Source: Neelides folsomi (lineage: Eukaryota > Arthropoda > Collembola > Neelipleona > Neelidae). From it: a stretch of 64,000 bases of DNA. Made by a program: the position numbers and the translations under genes. Numbering within the stretch: position 1 is the first letter of the stretch; each line of letters opens with the position of its first letter. Under the pieces are notes generated by a model. That model searched no databases and was not told the origin of the DNA. It saw only the letters and a program-made list of their open reading frames with translations. Of this stretch, positions 21,863 to 36,800 are shown one piece after another. Location of the stretch: the NCBI GenBank assembly GCA_034687125.1, contig JAQGBZ010000060.1, positions 1 through 64,000 of the forward strand, read 5' to 3'.

Positions 21863-24800
21863 ATGGGTTCGGTGTGGAAAAGGCTCAACAGAGTTAATAA
21901 AAGGGCTGCAAAGTTCAATTTGATTTTTTCCTTTGAGGAACTCGTCGTGGAAGCTTCGCAAAAATGGTAATTTAATATTCAAATTACTAATTTGTATTGA
22001 CAGTATTTGTCATTTGATACATTTGTTCCTTGAACTGAACTTGAAATTATTCAAGTTCAGCAAACATATAATATTGTTGTTTAATTTTAAATTGAATTTA
22101 TTATGCTTAAATATTTTGGAACATGGGTGGAATCTGTTTATTTTACGATCGTTTTTGATGGATTTTTATTGATTTTGGATAATAATTTGAATTGTATGTG
22201 AAATTTACATCATGGATCAATATTATTTTTAATTTCAGGCAACCGAAGAAGATTGGATTGACCTTATGGAGACGAAGCAGACGAGTTACAATCGACCCAA
22301 AGATGTGGGAGCCCACAATGAAGAATCCCCTGAAGGGGATGATCATCTGGCCGATTCCAGAAAGCCGAGAAGTTGCAGTTACCATTTTCAAAGATCAGAG
22401 AACCTCTGAATACGAAGATAAAGAATGGAATATCACAGTTGAAGATGTAAACCATTCAAAATATAAATAATAACATTTAAAAATAATTTTCAAAATATTT
22501 TAATTAGATGTTCCATTGATACCCAATTTTAGATTACATTATTAAATATAATATATGTTATTATATTTTCCATTAGATGTCAACTGGAAAACCACGACCC
22601 TTGGCCACGATTCCTGTCAACATCAAAAACTATGCTTTCGATGTCCCAACTCAAACTAGCCAAGAAGTTCAATTAAAAATGTTAACTAAAAAGATTGTCT
22701 CTGCTTCGGTCAAATTCACTGTTTCGTCTTGCTTTGTTCGAGAGGGAAAAGCAACGTGAGTTTGTCAATTAATGCCACAATTAATCAAACGTTAATGATT
22801 TATTTATTTACTATTATTATATTTTATTTTATTTACTTTGGACGATAATGAACTAACGAACTCAATATAAGTATTATTAAATTACTCATAATTTCTATCC
22901 AGGGACGAAGATATGGAAAGTTATGCGAGCTTCATGAGTGCTACAAATGATATTGCGACAATGGACGATGTGGAAGAGGAAGATGACGGTAAAATTTCTA
23001 TCATCTAGTAAATAATCTATAATCTAATCATATTGTTATAAGAAATATTTTATTCTCGTGTGCGGAGGATAGAGTATTAGATAAGGACTTTATTTTTATT
23101 AAAATTATTGCATCGTTCGAGTTAGTTCATTGAATGAATAATGATAACCATTACAAAGTGTAGTATTAGTTATATTCTACAATTCTCAATTTCTTGTTAG
23201 TAAAACAAAACATAATTACATTTTACATTTTCGTTAATAATTAATTAAAGTCAGGAATTAAGGATTTGTTTAATTTCAGATAAACTCTCTGTTCCGACAA
23301 ATGACAAGAGGAAAGGAAGTGAAGTGTCAAATCTGCAAGTTCAAATTGATAGTTTGATTCACAGTTTGAGTGACAATGAAAAGCACGGCGGTGGAAGTTC
23401 AGGTAATTTTATCTAAATATATAATTAAAATGAATTTTTTTATCGAGATGACAAGTAAATATTAGGAATTGAATTATATTTTTAAATAAAATAGGAAAAG
23501 AAGGGAGCTTGAACAATTCTCTCGTGGAAGATCTGCCTGATGAATATACTGCCTTGACCGACTCGGCCTCTCCATCCAAAATTCCATCACCTGTATTGAA
23601 TCCATTCGTCAACAAACATTTGGAATTGGAGAGCCCAGCTACCAAACATGGATTCAATCTATCAAAGATTTCCGAGCGGACTGAAGCGACAGACAGCGTG
23701 AATTTGAGCGTTGCATTGGACAAGACTAATTTTGGCATTACGCCGATGGTTGAGGAAATGACCAAGAAGGACAATGAAGATAAATTTGCTGACTCCAATC
23801 GCAGTACGAAAGCCAAAAGGTCAGTTTTCTCTATTTTGTTTGGCTGCATTTTCCCATTTTGTCGCTTCTATTGATTAATTATCGATTCCCATCGATCAAC
23901 ACGTTGCTTCAATACATTTCCTAAAACATAAATCTCCCTATATTGTCGTAATAAAATGAAAGTGCGCTCGTAACATTAAGGATATGAGAAGTTTAGATTT
24001 TATTTACCCATTTTAAATATTATAATTTATTGTTTTATTAATTTAGCTTTTATAATATTATTTATTCACATTCATACCAATTTGGACTATAAATTAGATT
24101 TTATCAAATTGTATTCTTTGTTTTATTTCTTAATTTCATAAAAAATATTCCCGTAAAACTTTAAAATAAGTCTTAAAATTTATTATAAGTATTTGACTTA
24201 TTTCACACTTTTTAATATTTATTTGATGTTAGAATTTCAAAAATAATTGTGATTCTATTTTAATTTTTATTCATTATCGTTATTTTATTCATAAGTTTTA
24301 AGTTTAAAATTGATTTTAAAGATTATAAATAAGACAAATACGAAGTTTATGGATCGTTGTACTCAAATTATCTCAAACATAATCTCAATTACGCATTACG
24401 CTTAAGCTTGTAAAATATTCAGATCTACATTTTATTAATTAGATTATTTAATTAAAAATTGCCAATTACTTGCTTATTAAGTTATTTTTACTATAATATA
24501 GCTTGTTATATAAAAATGTTGTAATTGTAAGTGCGTTCGTTTCGTAATAAAAGTAATCTGCAAATTTAATTAATATTACTTAATGCTTATACTTAATTAA
24601 TGCTTCCACAGCGTAATGTAAACAAGTCTAATAAGTGTTAAACTGTCAAATTACTTTCTCTGTTATCTCTGTATTATTAATGCTAATAATTATAAATACT
24701 AAATGCAATTGAAATAGAAATAAAGCTCGTTGCAAAGCCTCAACTCGAGAAATAAAAAATAAGGACTTGAAACCGACTTTGTAGTTGAATAGTTATTTGC

Positions 24801-27800
24801 ACCTAACTGCCTATTAAAACATTAACTATGCCATTTGCGAACGCATAGAGATTGAAAGCGCACTTTCAATTCTGTAGCCTTCTTATAAAAAATGTATTTT
24901 TATTCATTCCTCAATGTATATGCTCAAAGTAATTTGTATTGTTAAAATTGCCATTGCTGGTAAATTGCTGTTAAATTATTTATTGATGCATTTAGCTCTT
25001 CCGTTCAACCGCATATTAAATTGGTACATTACAACCGCGTACCGCATACTATGCTACATATTACATAAAATTCATTTATCAAATATACATAATTGTTATG
25101 ACCTTTGAAGGAAATTAAAGTTATTTGTAATTAATTAATTGGAATGTTTGTAACTTCTCCTACGCGTAAGGAATAATTTCTAAACTGAATGACTTTGATG
25201 ATCTAAACTTTTTATTTACCTTCGAATACTGGGTTAATTGAAAGTAAATAAAAGTTAGATGAATTAACTTTGTGGAATCGTCTTATGTTAAAACCAAGTT
25301 GCGGGAAATGAATAATTTTCTCTCGTTCTTGTTGGGTTTTTTTGTTGGATCTTGTGGAGGTAATTGAAGGCATTTCTTTATTCATTCTTTGAGAAGTTGA
25401 GAGATTCTTTAGATCAACTTTGTTTGAGAACGATGGCGGAAAAGTTGTTTAGTCCGTGCTAGGGAAGTTTAATGGAAAGAGCTTGTACTCTATTTCTCCA
25501 TCTCCGCCTCACAAATTGAGAAGGAGAAACTTTGTGAATTTATTCCGAAAGGGACCTAAAGGTTCCCGAGGCTTCTTGGAAGTTGCAGACATCGTGATGT
25601 GAGACGGTCACATCACGATGTGTATAACTCTTCAGGTCTCTTCAAGGCCGAGGCTCGTTGTGAATTAGAAATATTGACAGAAGCTGTCCCTCGGTGAGCA
25701 ATCTGGAGAAACGCGAGCGGAGTGCGAGATCTCTCCACGTCCCTCCTACCAAGTTGACATCCACATGAAAGGGTCAATTCCTTCTTCCTCTGGGATCGTC
25801 TTAAGGATGATTCCCAATTGGAAATGAGACTTTTTATTTATTTATAAATTCCCTCTCTAAGATCCCTTCTTTCCTATTGGCTTTCCTCTTAAACTTTCTC
25901 CTCACTTTCTCTCTTCCACTTTCTCAATTCTATTCTTCAATATATTTCACATCGATTTGAATATTTTGATCATTCATCTTTTTTCTTTTACATCGACAAA
26001 GTTAATTTATTTTGCATCGTCTCTTATATGGCCTATTTTTGTTATTTTTTTTACATATTCGTGTATTTATTAATTATTTATTACTGATATACTTAAATAT
26101 TTATTTATTGGTATTTTATAGCCAATATGGCAAGTTTAATATTTTTGGATATACTTTGGGATAATGTCAAATTTTACTTGGTGAATATTCCACGTTCCTG
26201 TAACTTCATTACTCGAGGAAAAGGTGAATTTTATCTTACAAATCATGTAGCATATTGGAATTTTTATTCATTTAATATAACAAATTCTTTTCACGGTGGG
26301 GAACGTGTTTGGGAATAGTAAAATTAAAATATATATTGCCATACAAAGGGCCTTAATTCATTATGCATTCTTCCTATCTTCCCGACCTGGTAAATTTTTT
26401 GACATTTCCAACCTGTCAGTTATGATCTTTTGGCGGAAGGTTTAAGGAAGTTTCTTGCTAAGATTTAATCCTGTTTACAGAAGCGAAATCGGCTTTGAGT
26501 TTGCGGTTTCCTTCCTTTGAACCTCCAAATGTACAGTCTGAGACTGTCTGAGGATGAAAGACCCAAATGGGATTTATGATATAAGACTCGCATTACACAA
26601 TATTTATTATAGCCAGAGTAATGTTCAATATTATGGACGGATGTTGTGGAATATTATAGGAAGTTGTACGTTTAAGCTCAAGGTTTGTGGTCATAAATAC
26701 TCGTGTCGCGAGAAGGAAGCTGATGATGTGCCGGAGGTTCGAGAGTTTCAATTTCATTCCCACTCATAAATTCCTCGACAAGCCTCATCTCCTCCAGTAA
26801 TCGTAAGATAGGAGAAGAAGGGGAGAAAAATCCACACATTCCGCACATTCATTTTCTCTCCTGGGCTTTGGCAAACCGATCCGAATTTCTTTCCTTTCAC
26901 TTTCCTCGTCTAGATCTTCAGGTTATTTTACATCTTCAGCATTTCCATTCCTAACCACCTTTGCCTTTATTCTTTATCTGTACAATTCTAGGAGTTTAGA
27001 TCATATACAAATAGTAAGGTTATAGGTAACATATTAGATATATTTAGTTTGAAATGATATGAAGAGGCTTTGTATTAATTGTATAGGGAGGGAGTGTATG
27101 ATGTGTATGAGAATCGTATAGGAATGTATCGAGTTTGGGAGCAAATGAAACTGTGGGGTTTTCTTCTATGAGCTCATGATGGGAGTTGATGTCTCAATTT
27201 GTGTGACAGGTATTAGGAGAGGTTTCTCTCACGTGAACGTGGACATGAATGTAGACGTGAACGTAGACGTGATCGGAGCCGTTTATGGAAGTGGTTTTGG
27301 ACACTGGGCACTTTCCCCTTCTGTAACCAATTTACCTCCAACTCTCCTCTTTTATTGTATTTACTTACGGTCCAATACTCCCATGCTCAAATTTCATTTC
27401 CCTTCCCTGGGCGACTCTTGTCGAGGGGTCGGAGAGAGAAAAGAGGAAATTAAAATTACTGTAAAGAAACAACGAGTCCCTGAGTCGCCCTTAACATCTC
27501 GATCCTTCCTTGAAAGGAAGAAAGGACAATTAAGTTTACGGCTTTTCTTTTCTCCTTTTATTGTTCAACCAACTTTGGTTTCACCTACGCGCAAATGTCT
27601 CTTAAACCAAATGCCTATTTTTTTAAATGTAATGTTTTCAACTATTTCAAGCAAATCTGGTAAAATCCATTTTTTATTTTTTGGGATTCTTGATATCTTG
27701 ATTTGTGAGAAAAAATTTTATTGTTTATAAATGCATAATTTGGATGTGAAAATGATACGAACTTTTATTTTTTAAGTGTGTGTATAAAAATTTAAGTTTT

Positions 27801-30800
27801 ATAATAAATTCTCAATGGATTTATTTTCGTGTTCTTTCCCCTGAATGATTTTTAATCTTGGCCTTTAAAGTTGATAATCGGCAGTTTATTTTGACGGTTA
27901 TGACCAGAATCCCTCGAAGACGGACCTTTATAGTTTTTAATCTTTTCACAATTATGGGCCAAAGGCACTTGAGAGACAGCTTAATAAAACTTGATGTCTT
28001 TTTGCATCTCTAATGAGCGTCTCTTCACTTTGGGAAGGTTCAAAGCCCCATTCTCAAATTTTACTTCATCTATTGCGATGTCTATTTTCCGCATTAAACT
28101 GGAGAACTCAGACTTTAATTATTTTATATAAAATAAAAAGGAATTTTTGTTCGTATGCAAGTACATCCAATAAAGTATATTATATAATTTATTATAATTA
28201 AAAAGAAAATTAAAAATTCATGATCAGGTTGATAAGAATGCATTAAAAAGGCGCATGGGGAGTTTGTGAGGATGAGAGAGTCGATAAAATGTAATCCAGG
28301 GATTTGCATTGTAAAATTGGATTTGGAAACCATTAAGCTCCCGAGCTGGTTGGGATGAAGAAAAGGAGAATTCTTCTTTTTGTCGAATCCCTTTTACGAG
28401 GAAATTAAATTACCAAAGAGAGACCTCCGATCTCTTTGACACTTGGAATACAATCTGGGGGTTGGCTTTGATCTATGACTTCAGTACGAGTGACACTTTT
28501 GGCCCACTTCACCTCCTCTTCTTTAATTCTCCCTGACGGAGTCGTGGGCGAGAAAGGGGAAAAGAAGATTCAGAGGATTTCAACTTCCCCTCTATAGACG
28601 ACTTTCTCCATGTCGCTTAGTTTAATGAAAAAAGTCCAAAAGTCCCTGGAGAATGACATTGAATTCCAATGTTTATGATTAGTATATCAGGAAATGTCCA
28701 AAGGTCACAGGGGTGGTGAAGGGAGTTAATACAGAGTCCGAATTCGGTAATTTGAAGTTCAAATTTGGGGATTTGAAGGTTCTGGATTTAAAGATTTGAA
28801 AATTTAGATATTTGAATTTAGCATTGAGAGATTTGGACTTGTTGTGGGATGGAATTGTTTTTATTCAACACCTTTTTCATAAATCAGATCTTTGTTGGAA
28901 AACCTTTGGATTTGTGGAAAATCCGCTTTGATTATTTTTGCGTTTGGCATTGCGTTTGGCTTTTAAAAAGATTTCCTTTGAATTTGAATCATAAGTTATT
29001 TATTTCCTCCCTTTCCTTCGCCTTCTGCTCAACATCAAGAATTCTCCTTTGCTTGGAAGTTTTTTCTCTGGCCTTTGAGGAAATCTGTGGATCTTTCCCC
29101 GTGTTTTCTCTTCAAATCTCCCTATCTAAATTGGAATCGGAAGTGCGCGTACGAGGAAGTGAATAATAAATCCTTGGGTTGAAAAAAGACTTTGGCCCTC
29201 AGTTCTGTTTAGCTCAAATTCTACCAACCACACACTTTACAAGTAAATCAGCACCATTCTCAGAATGTGAATATTTGTGAATTCAATTTACAATATTCAT
29301 TACCTATGTATCATTTTTATGTCAATTTATGATATGATATATTCCATGATTTATCAACTCATGATTTATAATAAAAATTAAATAATTCTCATTTCCATAC
29401 GCATTTTCTCCAATATTTCCATGAGTCTCAAAATCATTCTACGAATCTACCTTATTTTTTTCAATGTAATGATTTGATTCCAACCGGGTCTGCCAAATCC
29501 TGATCATAAATTCCATACAGACTAAAACACCTCGAAGAGCTCACATTCTTCCTTTCACCTACCTTGCGCATCTTGCTCCTTTCTCATGAAAGGATCTCGG
29601 GCTTAGAAGACTTTTGGCTCCCCAGCAGATCACCTCCCGCTTTCTCCTCACCACACCAATTTCATTCTCGTTCTTGTCTTAACACATCTCAAGACCTTTG
29701 TTTTAATATTCCACTTTTGTTGATTTGTGCAGTTCTGCTCAAGAGCCCTCTCCTTTTGGTAAAACTGGAGATCGGAGTATCCTCAAACCATTGAACTTTT
29801 CTCATGAAAATGTAAGTAACTTGACTATTTTTAATTTTACTTTGGAGAATACTAAGGTTTAATTTTAATTGTATCTATTATCATTTACAATATAGAGTAT
29901 GTACTATTTTATAAAATGACATAATTTTCCTTTCCATTAATTGTCAGTTAACATTTTAATTTAAAAAGCGAGCTTGTGTATGATTTTAATTAATGTGTGA
30001 AATGACATTTAACTTTCGAAATTATAAGGCATATTTCTGAATATGAATTGCTAATCTTTATTAAGAATAACATCCATATTTAACTTGGAAATATCTAGTC
30101 CAAAAGAGCGAAGAAAAGTACGGATTTCTCTTCTGCAGAAACTCCTTCACTTTTTCCACAAAACACTTGTTCGTGGGACGTAGTAACTTTAATTTCCAGA
30201 TCGTGTTCCAGGTATTTATAATCCCCTCCAGGGCTCCTTTTGTATCTTTCAATCTGGAGCATTAAAATTAAATCATTTTAATATCATGCAATATGTTATT
30301 TAACTAATATTATCAAACAAGTCAATTTATTATATATACTGTTAATGGCATTCCAAAATTCAAAATTATCTTTGTCAATAGGTTATTCAATTTTAGAAAC
30401 AAAAATACCCGAATGATTTTTCCCTTTGTTTTGAGACGATTATCCCTTATGAGCCTGAAATCTGTCGTCTCCGGTAGAATATCTTTTTTGGCTACTTTAA
30501 GGAATCTATAATTCTGATCACTTCCCGATTGCTCCATCAGAGTCCACGCTTTCTTCAGGAAACTAAGATATTATATAATAGATAGATATTTATTTATTAT
30601 ATTACAAATATATTGGTATGATCGTATGAGTTTTTCATTGATTTTATGGAAAATATAAAATAAATACGCTAATAATAATAAAATGCTTACAATCCTGCGG
30701 AAAAAGTTGGGGCCTGGTGTTGGAAATGATGAGGCAAGGGTAGGAGAACTGAATTTGGGCCTTCCTCCTGGTGTTCAACCAATTTCCCTTCTGAATTTAT

Positions 30801-33800
30801 CAGATAATATGTATGAACTCTCATTTTACTAAGGATGTTAAAGAAATCACGCCGAAAAAATTTTGTAGGAATGAAAATGGCGATTGAATGATAAGGATTC
30901 GGAATGAGACATGCGAATTGAATCTTGTCTTCATTCTTTCTGTATTTATGCAAATAATTGAAGAAATGAGATAAAGAATGCAAATTGCAATTCGTCTCAA
31001 CTTTCCAAGGATGAATTTCCTTGTACGTCTCCATTGTTGTATAAATGTCAAATGTTCTTCTACCTCCAGCGAGTTTCTTTCTCAAAATGCTACAAACAAA
31101 TTCCTATTTTTGAATCATAATTGTCATACCCTAAATTCAAAGTTGAAATCGTGTACACATGGTTTATTTTTCGAAGGATTATAATTCACGCACTTTTATT
31201 TATAGGGTGGTTTGGTTTGGAAAGGGTTATCTTTTATGATTTTATGACTTGCACTGGTAGTAGTCTAACAGCATGGATCTTCTGGCTCAGACAGGTCTAT
31301 CAGGAGAACACATGCGTCTATGAATTGGAATCAATGGGATGGAATTAAAAATTTTTTTCTTTGTAGGTGACTGACCAAAGGTCGAAAATGGTCATAACCG
31401 GAACACGTGGACCGACCCAAGACCTTTTGACATGGTGCAAGGAAGTGACTTCGGGGTACCGCGGAGTGAAAGTCACCAATATGACCACATCATGGCGAAA
31501 TGGAATGGCCTTTTGTGCTCTTATTCATCATTTCCGACCGGACCTCATGTAAGACAATTTATAATAATTACTAGGGATAGGATTCTCTTTTACGTAAATC
31601 TTTTTTATTTTACATATTACAAAGCTGAAATTTAGGCTAGTGGCGTTTCATACCTAGAGAAGCTTATAGAGAGAAAATATTTTAAAATAAAAAAATATTT
31701 CGATTCTATCGTAAATATTTTTAATTTAAATATTTCGTAAATATTTACGTAAATATCATATTTATATATATTTTTTGCCTAATCATGCACAATTTTGCAG
31801 TTTTTGATGAAATTTTGTAATTTTTAACAAACCTAGCATTAAAAAAATCTAGACATATATGGGACAATTGGAAAAATATTCGTAAATCTTTTAAATAAAA
31901 AATGTAATCGGCACTTGAGAGGCTTAAGACCCAAAATTTCAAATATTTACTCTAAAAATAATGATTCAAGTTCTTGACCTGAAATTTATTTTGTGACCTC
32001 TTCAAAAACTATGTAGGATAATATAAGTAACAATTGAATATAAATACCTACAAAATCATCTATATAGGATCTTTTTTAAAGAACATAAAATCCATATATT
32101 ATCTTATGTTCTTTTAAAAGCCAAGTTAATCTTCACTAGCTCGGAACTAGTACTCTTATCGAATTGAGGATACCTTTTACACTTATGCACCATATTTGCC
32201 TCGATCGTCAATTGGTGTCTAAAGATGCTTACCTATGCATGTTAATTAAGGCCGTGTAAAATGATATTTTAATTAGAAATAATTAAAATTGCCTTTGTTC
32301 CTATCCGACTTTTACAACTATTTTACAACTATTCTTAAGAAATATAGGGGGAAATAAAATATTTTTAATAATTTTTTATATTTAATTTATATTTAATAAT
32401 TTTTTATTTTTATATTTTAAATATTTGGCCGTTTTTTAGAAAATGGATAAATAAATATTTTAGTTTTTAGTAAATGAAGCTAATCCTAAGCCTAATAATT
32501 ACCAATAGAAAACAAGTAGTTCTTCTACTCCGATGAAGAGGTCTATAACCATGCTGGATAACCACTGAAACGACATTGAGAAATAGAGGAATTGTGAATG
32601 TAGTGAAGGGGAAGATGGGAAGATTGGTCAAATGAATCCTCGAGTTGAGTCAAACACTTTCCCCATATCAGAGATGTATCCCAAGGGGCCCATTTCCTTT
32701 TCATTCTTTTTCTCCTCTGTCCCGAGAGGTGGGCATGAAATAAAGATGAAGGGACCGAGTTGATAAATATAAAACTTTCTCGAAGTCAAGGACCATCCGA
32801 GTTCATATCATTTTATTTCTCTTCCACAGAGACTTCAATTCCCTCTCTCCACACGACATCAAGGGGAATTGCAAGGCGGCCTTCGACGCGGCTGAGTCCC
32901 TCGGCATCCCAAAAGTCATTGAGCCCTCGGACATGACGATCCTGGCCGTCCCGGACAAACTATGCGTTATGACTTATTTATACCAACTCCGATCCCATTT
33001 CACAGGTGAATTATTCCCCACAACTCACTTTTACGACCCTCAGTTATGCCCTTTAAATCTCGCCCCATAAACTTCCCCCTTTAACTGGCCCTTTTCCGGG
33101 TTTTAACGGATGGTTTGACTGTACAGGGGAGCAGTTGGAGGTCCAAAACATCGGAGCCACATCGAAGGACTCGTCCTATTCTATTGGGACTTATGAAATT
33201 GAGGAGGATCGAGACATTACGAAAGAAATCATCAAGCAGGAGATCCTGAACATGAAACTCGGGGGTTCAAATAATAGTAGTATGGATGAACCGAAATCGG
33301 GATCGAATGGGAATTTGAACAAGCGGCGGGTTGAGGGCGGGGAAGGAAAACGGGGAACTCCGCTAAGTCAAAGCAATTCCATGACCTCGGTAAAATCGGG
33401 GTTATGGGCGAAGTCAGGAAGTCCGGAGAAGAACTTGAGTGGAGCCAATTCCCCCATTTCTATTCCAAACTTCTTGATGAATAAATTCAATGTGCTTTCG
33501 GAGAAGAAATCCCCACAGACGCCTGGGAAAAGCGAAGGGAAAGGAATTTTTGGCCGGTTTACGGATCTCAAGAACAATTTGGCAAATAACAATAAGGTAA
33601 TAAATGCAAATTTTATTATATGTTATCAATTATTAATTATAGTTTAATAAATTTAAACTATACTCTATTTCAAAACTTATATCCTGAGTTCAAAAATAAT
33701 CAATACACCTAAAATTAAACTATTAGATATTGATATAATAAAATGACTAATATATATTTTTAATGGATATTTAGAGCTCGAGCCCATCACCCACAGCCGA

Positions 33801-36800
33801 CAAAGAGGGAAAGTCGCAGTTGATGACACGTCGTCAATACACTGACCCACTTGGGTCTGATGATGAAGATGATTCAAATGAAAGTAATCGTAGGAAAAGC
33901 GAACCAGTAACTCCGTCTCATAAGGTATAGACATTTGTATACAATATCAAAATTGCTAAATCATTATTTACTAATATTTGCATTTTAGAGTTGTTTGCTT
34001 ATCTAACTTATTAAAATAAATCCGATAAGATGATAAGGATGATAGATATTAATATTTTTAAAATATGTAGGTTATTCAATCAAATACAATTGGAATCCAT
34101 GATCCTGATGCACCTGGACTCATTGATCTCTCTCCAACTAGAAAAGATAATCAGCAAAATCAACAAGTATAGTTATACTATTCATTTATCCTAAATTGAT
34201 TGCAGAGATAAGAGAGAATGACTTTATATTGATGATACATGGGATGTTTACATACTCTCATGCTATATCGCATTTTAATGATAAACCATACAGATTTTGT
34301 CAATTAATTCGTTCCTATACAGTTACAGTGTTTTGTTCAGCGTTAGTAAACTTTTAATCAAATTATTTAATAAATAAATGCTATACCTAGTTAAACTTTA
34401 AAGGAAATAATTTACGACATTATTAATTGATTAGTAAAATGGTAAGAAAGAAAACCCATTTTCTCTTTCCTTATTAATTGCGTTTGCGCTATAAAAATTC
34501 ATTTCCCCCGATTTTTTATAAACACAGCAATGCGTTATAAGATTAAGAAATTAATCTGCTATTTGACAATAACAGATTAATCTCACTCGAATCTAAATTT
34601 TTAATATTAGTCTGATAACTCAAATGATGTCACTGAATTAATTAATTAATTACATTAACATTGATATTAACGGTTGTTTTTAAACAGCAAAAGATTCTTG
34701 CGAGACACGAGGAGCTTCGGGAACGCGCTCGTTTGATGCTCGAACACGCGAACAAACAAAATGGATCTTCGAGAAACTCACCATCATCGAAGCCAACGAC
34801 CCCAGTAAATTTTATATTTAATTATGATACATTTCTCAATCGTTACTTATGTATGTTGAATTCAATTAAAGGACGAGATAGAGAGACAACTCCAGTTGCG
34901 TGAACGTGCTCGTAAGATGATTGCAGACGCGAGTAAAGGGATCATTTCTCTTGACAAGGAGAGTGTTTCTCGACCTGATAGCGGATCTGCAACTCCCTCT
35001 GAGAATTCACTTTCGCAAAAAAGTCTTTCTCAGAGTCCAGACAGATCTCTTTCTGCCTCCAAAGACCTTTGTGATAATCAAAATGCCAAAGTGAGATTTT
35101 TTTAATTTCAACCCGTGTTTATTGCATGATTAATTTAATGTTTATTGAATAATTTATTAATGATTGATTGTTTTAAGATTTGATCATGACTTCGGTTTAG
35201 ACAAACTTGTTTTTTTAATTAAAACTTAATCACAGATACATTTTTGCGTATGCTATTTAATCATACTATTTTTCTTATATCTTAAAAATGTTAATGTCAA
35301 CTTAATTATTTAGGAACTGAATGGAAATTACTCTCCACATGGAGTTTCAAGAGAAAAGGAAGAGTTCATGTCTGGTCGAAACAATCAAAATTTCACTTCA
35401 ACACCTGTTGGAAATTCCAAACCTCCAAAATTGAAGTCATTTGGAACAATTTTGGAAAAAATCTCACCTGATCGTTCTTACGTGAGTTGTATATCTACCA
35501 TATATTTAATTACTCATGATATTACAGAATATATTTATGTAATATTCCATGTATTCACAAGATCTATGCTTTACAACTATTTAGTATTTATTTATTTTAA
35601 AATTATTATTTTAAATCGATAGTCGTCAAATATCCGCAAGTCATATATTCAGAATGAGTTGGATGAACTTGACAGAGAAAAGGAACAAATTGATGAACAA
35701 GCGAGAGAACTTGAGAAAAAGCTACGACCAGTTATGAAACAAGGTAAAAAATTAAAACTATACTGTTTATATATTCGAGAGATAAAACTTTCTTTAATTC
35801 CAACTTTGACATAAGAAATATAAATATAAATAAGTTAATAAATTATGTTTAAATAAAATTATGCAATATTAATTTAATAAGTGTTAATAATTTGTTCTTA
35901 TCTTCTTATTAGGAAACAATCCAGAATTGGAAGAATCTCTCATGTCTCAATGGTTTATTCTTGTCAACAAAAAGAACGCCTTGATCCGTCGTGAGATGCA
36001 ACTCAACATTTTGTAAGTTTACTTATAAATATTAATTATTCAACTCTTTGTAATTCTTCCAATCCAAAAAACACAGAAGAATTTGTTCTCAAAATCCTTT
36101 GCCTCTAAATATTAGGGTAATCTATCAAGTTACATACTCAAACCAAAGTTAATATGACAAGCTGTTAAATTATTAACAAGCTCCCTACTTTGAGTGATTC
36201 ATTAGAAAGGATTCAAAAAATGTAATATGAGAATTTGACAATCAAAACCATCCCGTCATTTTGGCTCATAAAAAAGGAAGTGGTAAAAAATGTCACATTA
36301 TTGAATCCACTTCTGATCCTTTTCAATTCTTTAAGAATTGACAGAATTTGATTGAAGGATCTGATCCAATCTGATCATGAAACTTGTAGTAGATCAGAAT
36401 GGCCCATCCAATAGAATGTATGCCTTAACACATTTAGTGAAGGTTCATTCATGGAGATTCGAACAATTGGAAGGGGTGTATGAGGGATATGACTTTTCAA
36501 AAACTCGATTGTGTGTGCCCTTATTAGTTTTTGATCCCTTGTTCCGTCTTGACCTTATTTCGGATGGAAATCTGCTAAGGAATGTGAATGAATGCTCTTC
36601 TCTTTCGATGACTCTCCCATTGATACCAATCGCTGTTCATTGAGGGAGAAAGGGGGAAACGAGTTCTTCTTAAGCTCTCCCAGACTTTCATGAATGAGTG
36701 AGTACCAACAGTACACAGTTTTATAAAATATATATTATAAGAATATATTGTACATGTATTGTATGGTACAGTCACTCGACCTCCAGTTCACTTTTTCCTT

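Larger units (their letters stand above)
23820..31366. other. Large EHBP1 intron (about 7.5 kb)
   Basis: Between the C2 and CH exons. It contains a perfect 14-bp-arm inverted repeat (25589-25621), a tandem 12-mer (27231-27272), a degenerate GATTTGAA-rich repeat (28738-28840) and an antisense spliced gene (30095-31089). Blocks at about 25360-25900, 26380-26900, 27200-27600 and 28330-28740 are GC-richer than their surroundings without convincing coding potential. One or more EHBP1 linker exons must lie here because the flanking phases do not match. Confidence 0.5.

Noticed and set aside
26127-26318. 63-codon frame starting [11 protein letters not shown]
   Set aside because: Short, AT-driven, inside an intron, no family match or splice support.
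27176-27730. 184-codon plus-strand frame with a Val-Asp-Val-Asn repeat
   Set aside because: The repeat comes from a 12-bp tandem repeat; the rest shows no domain, and splice context is lacking.
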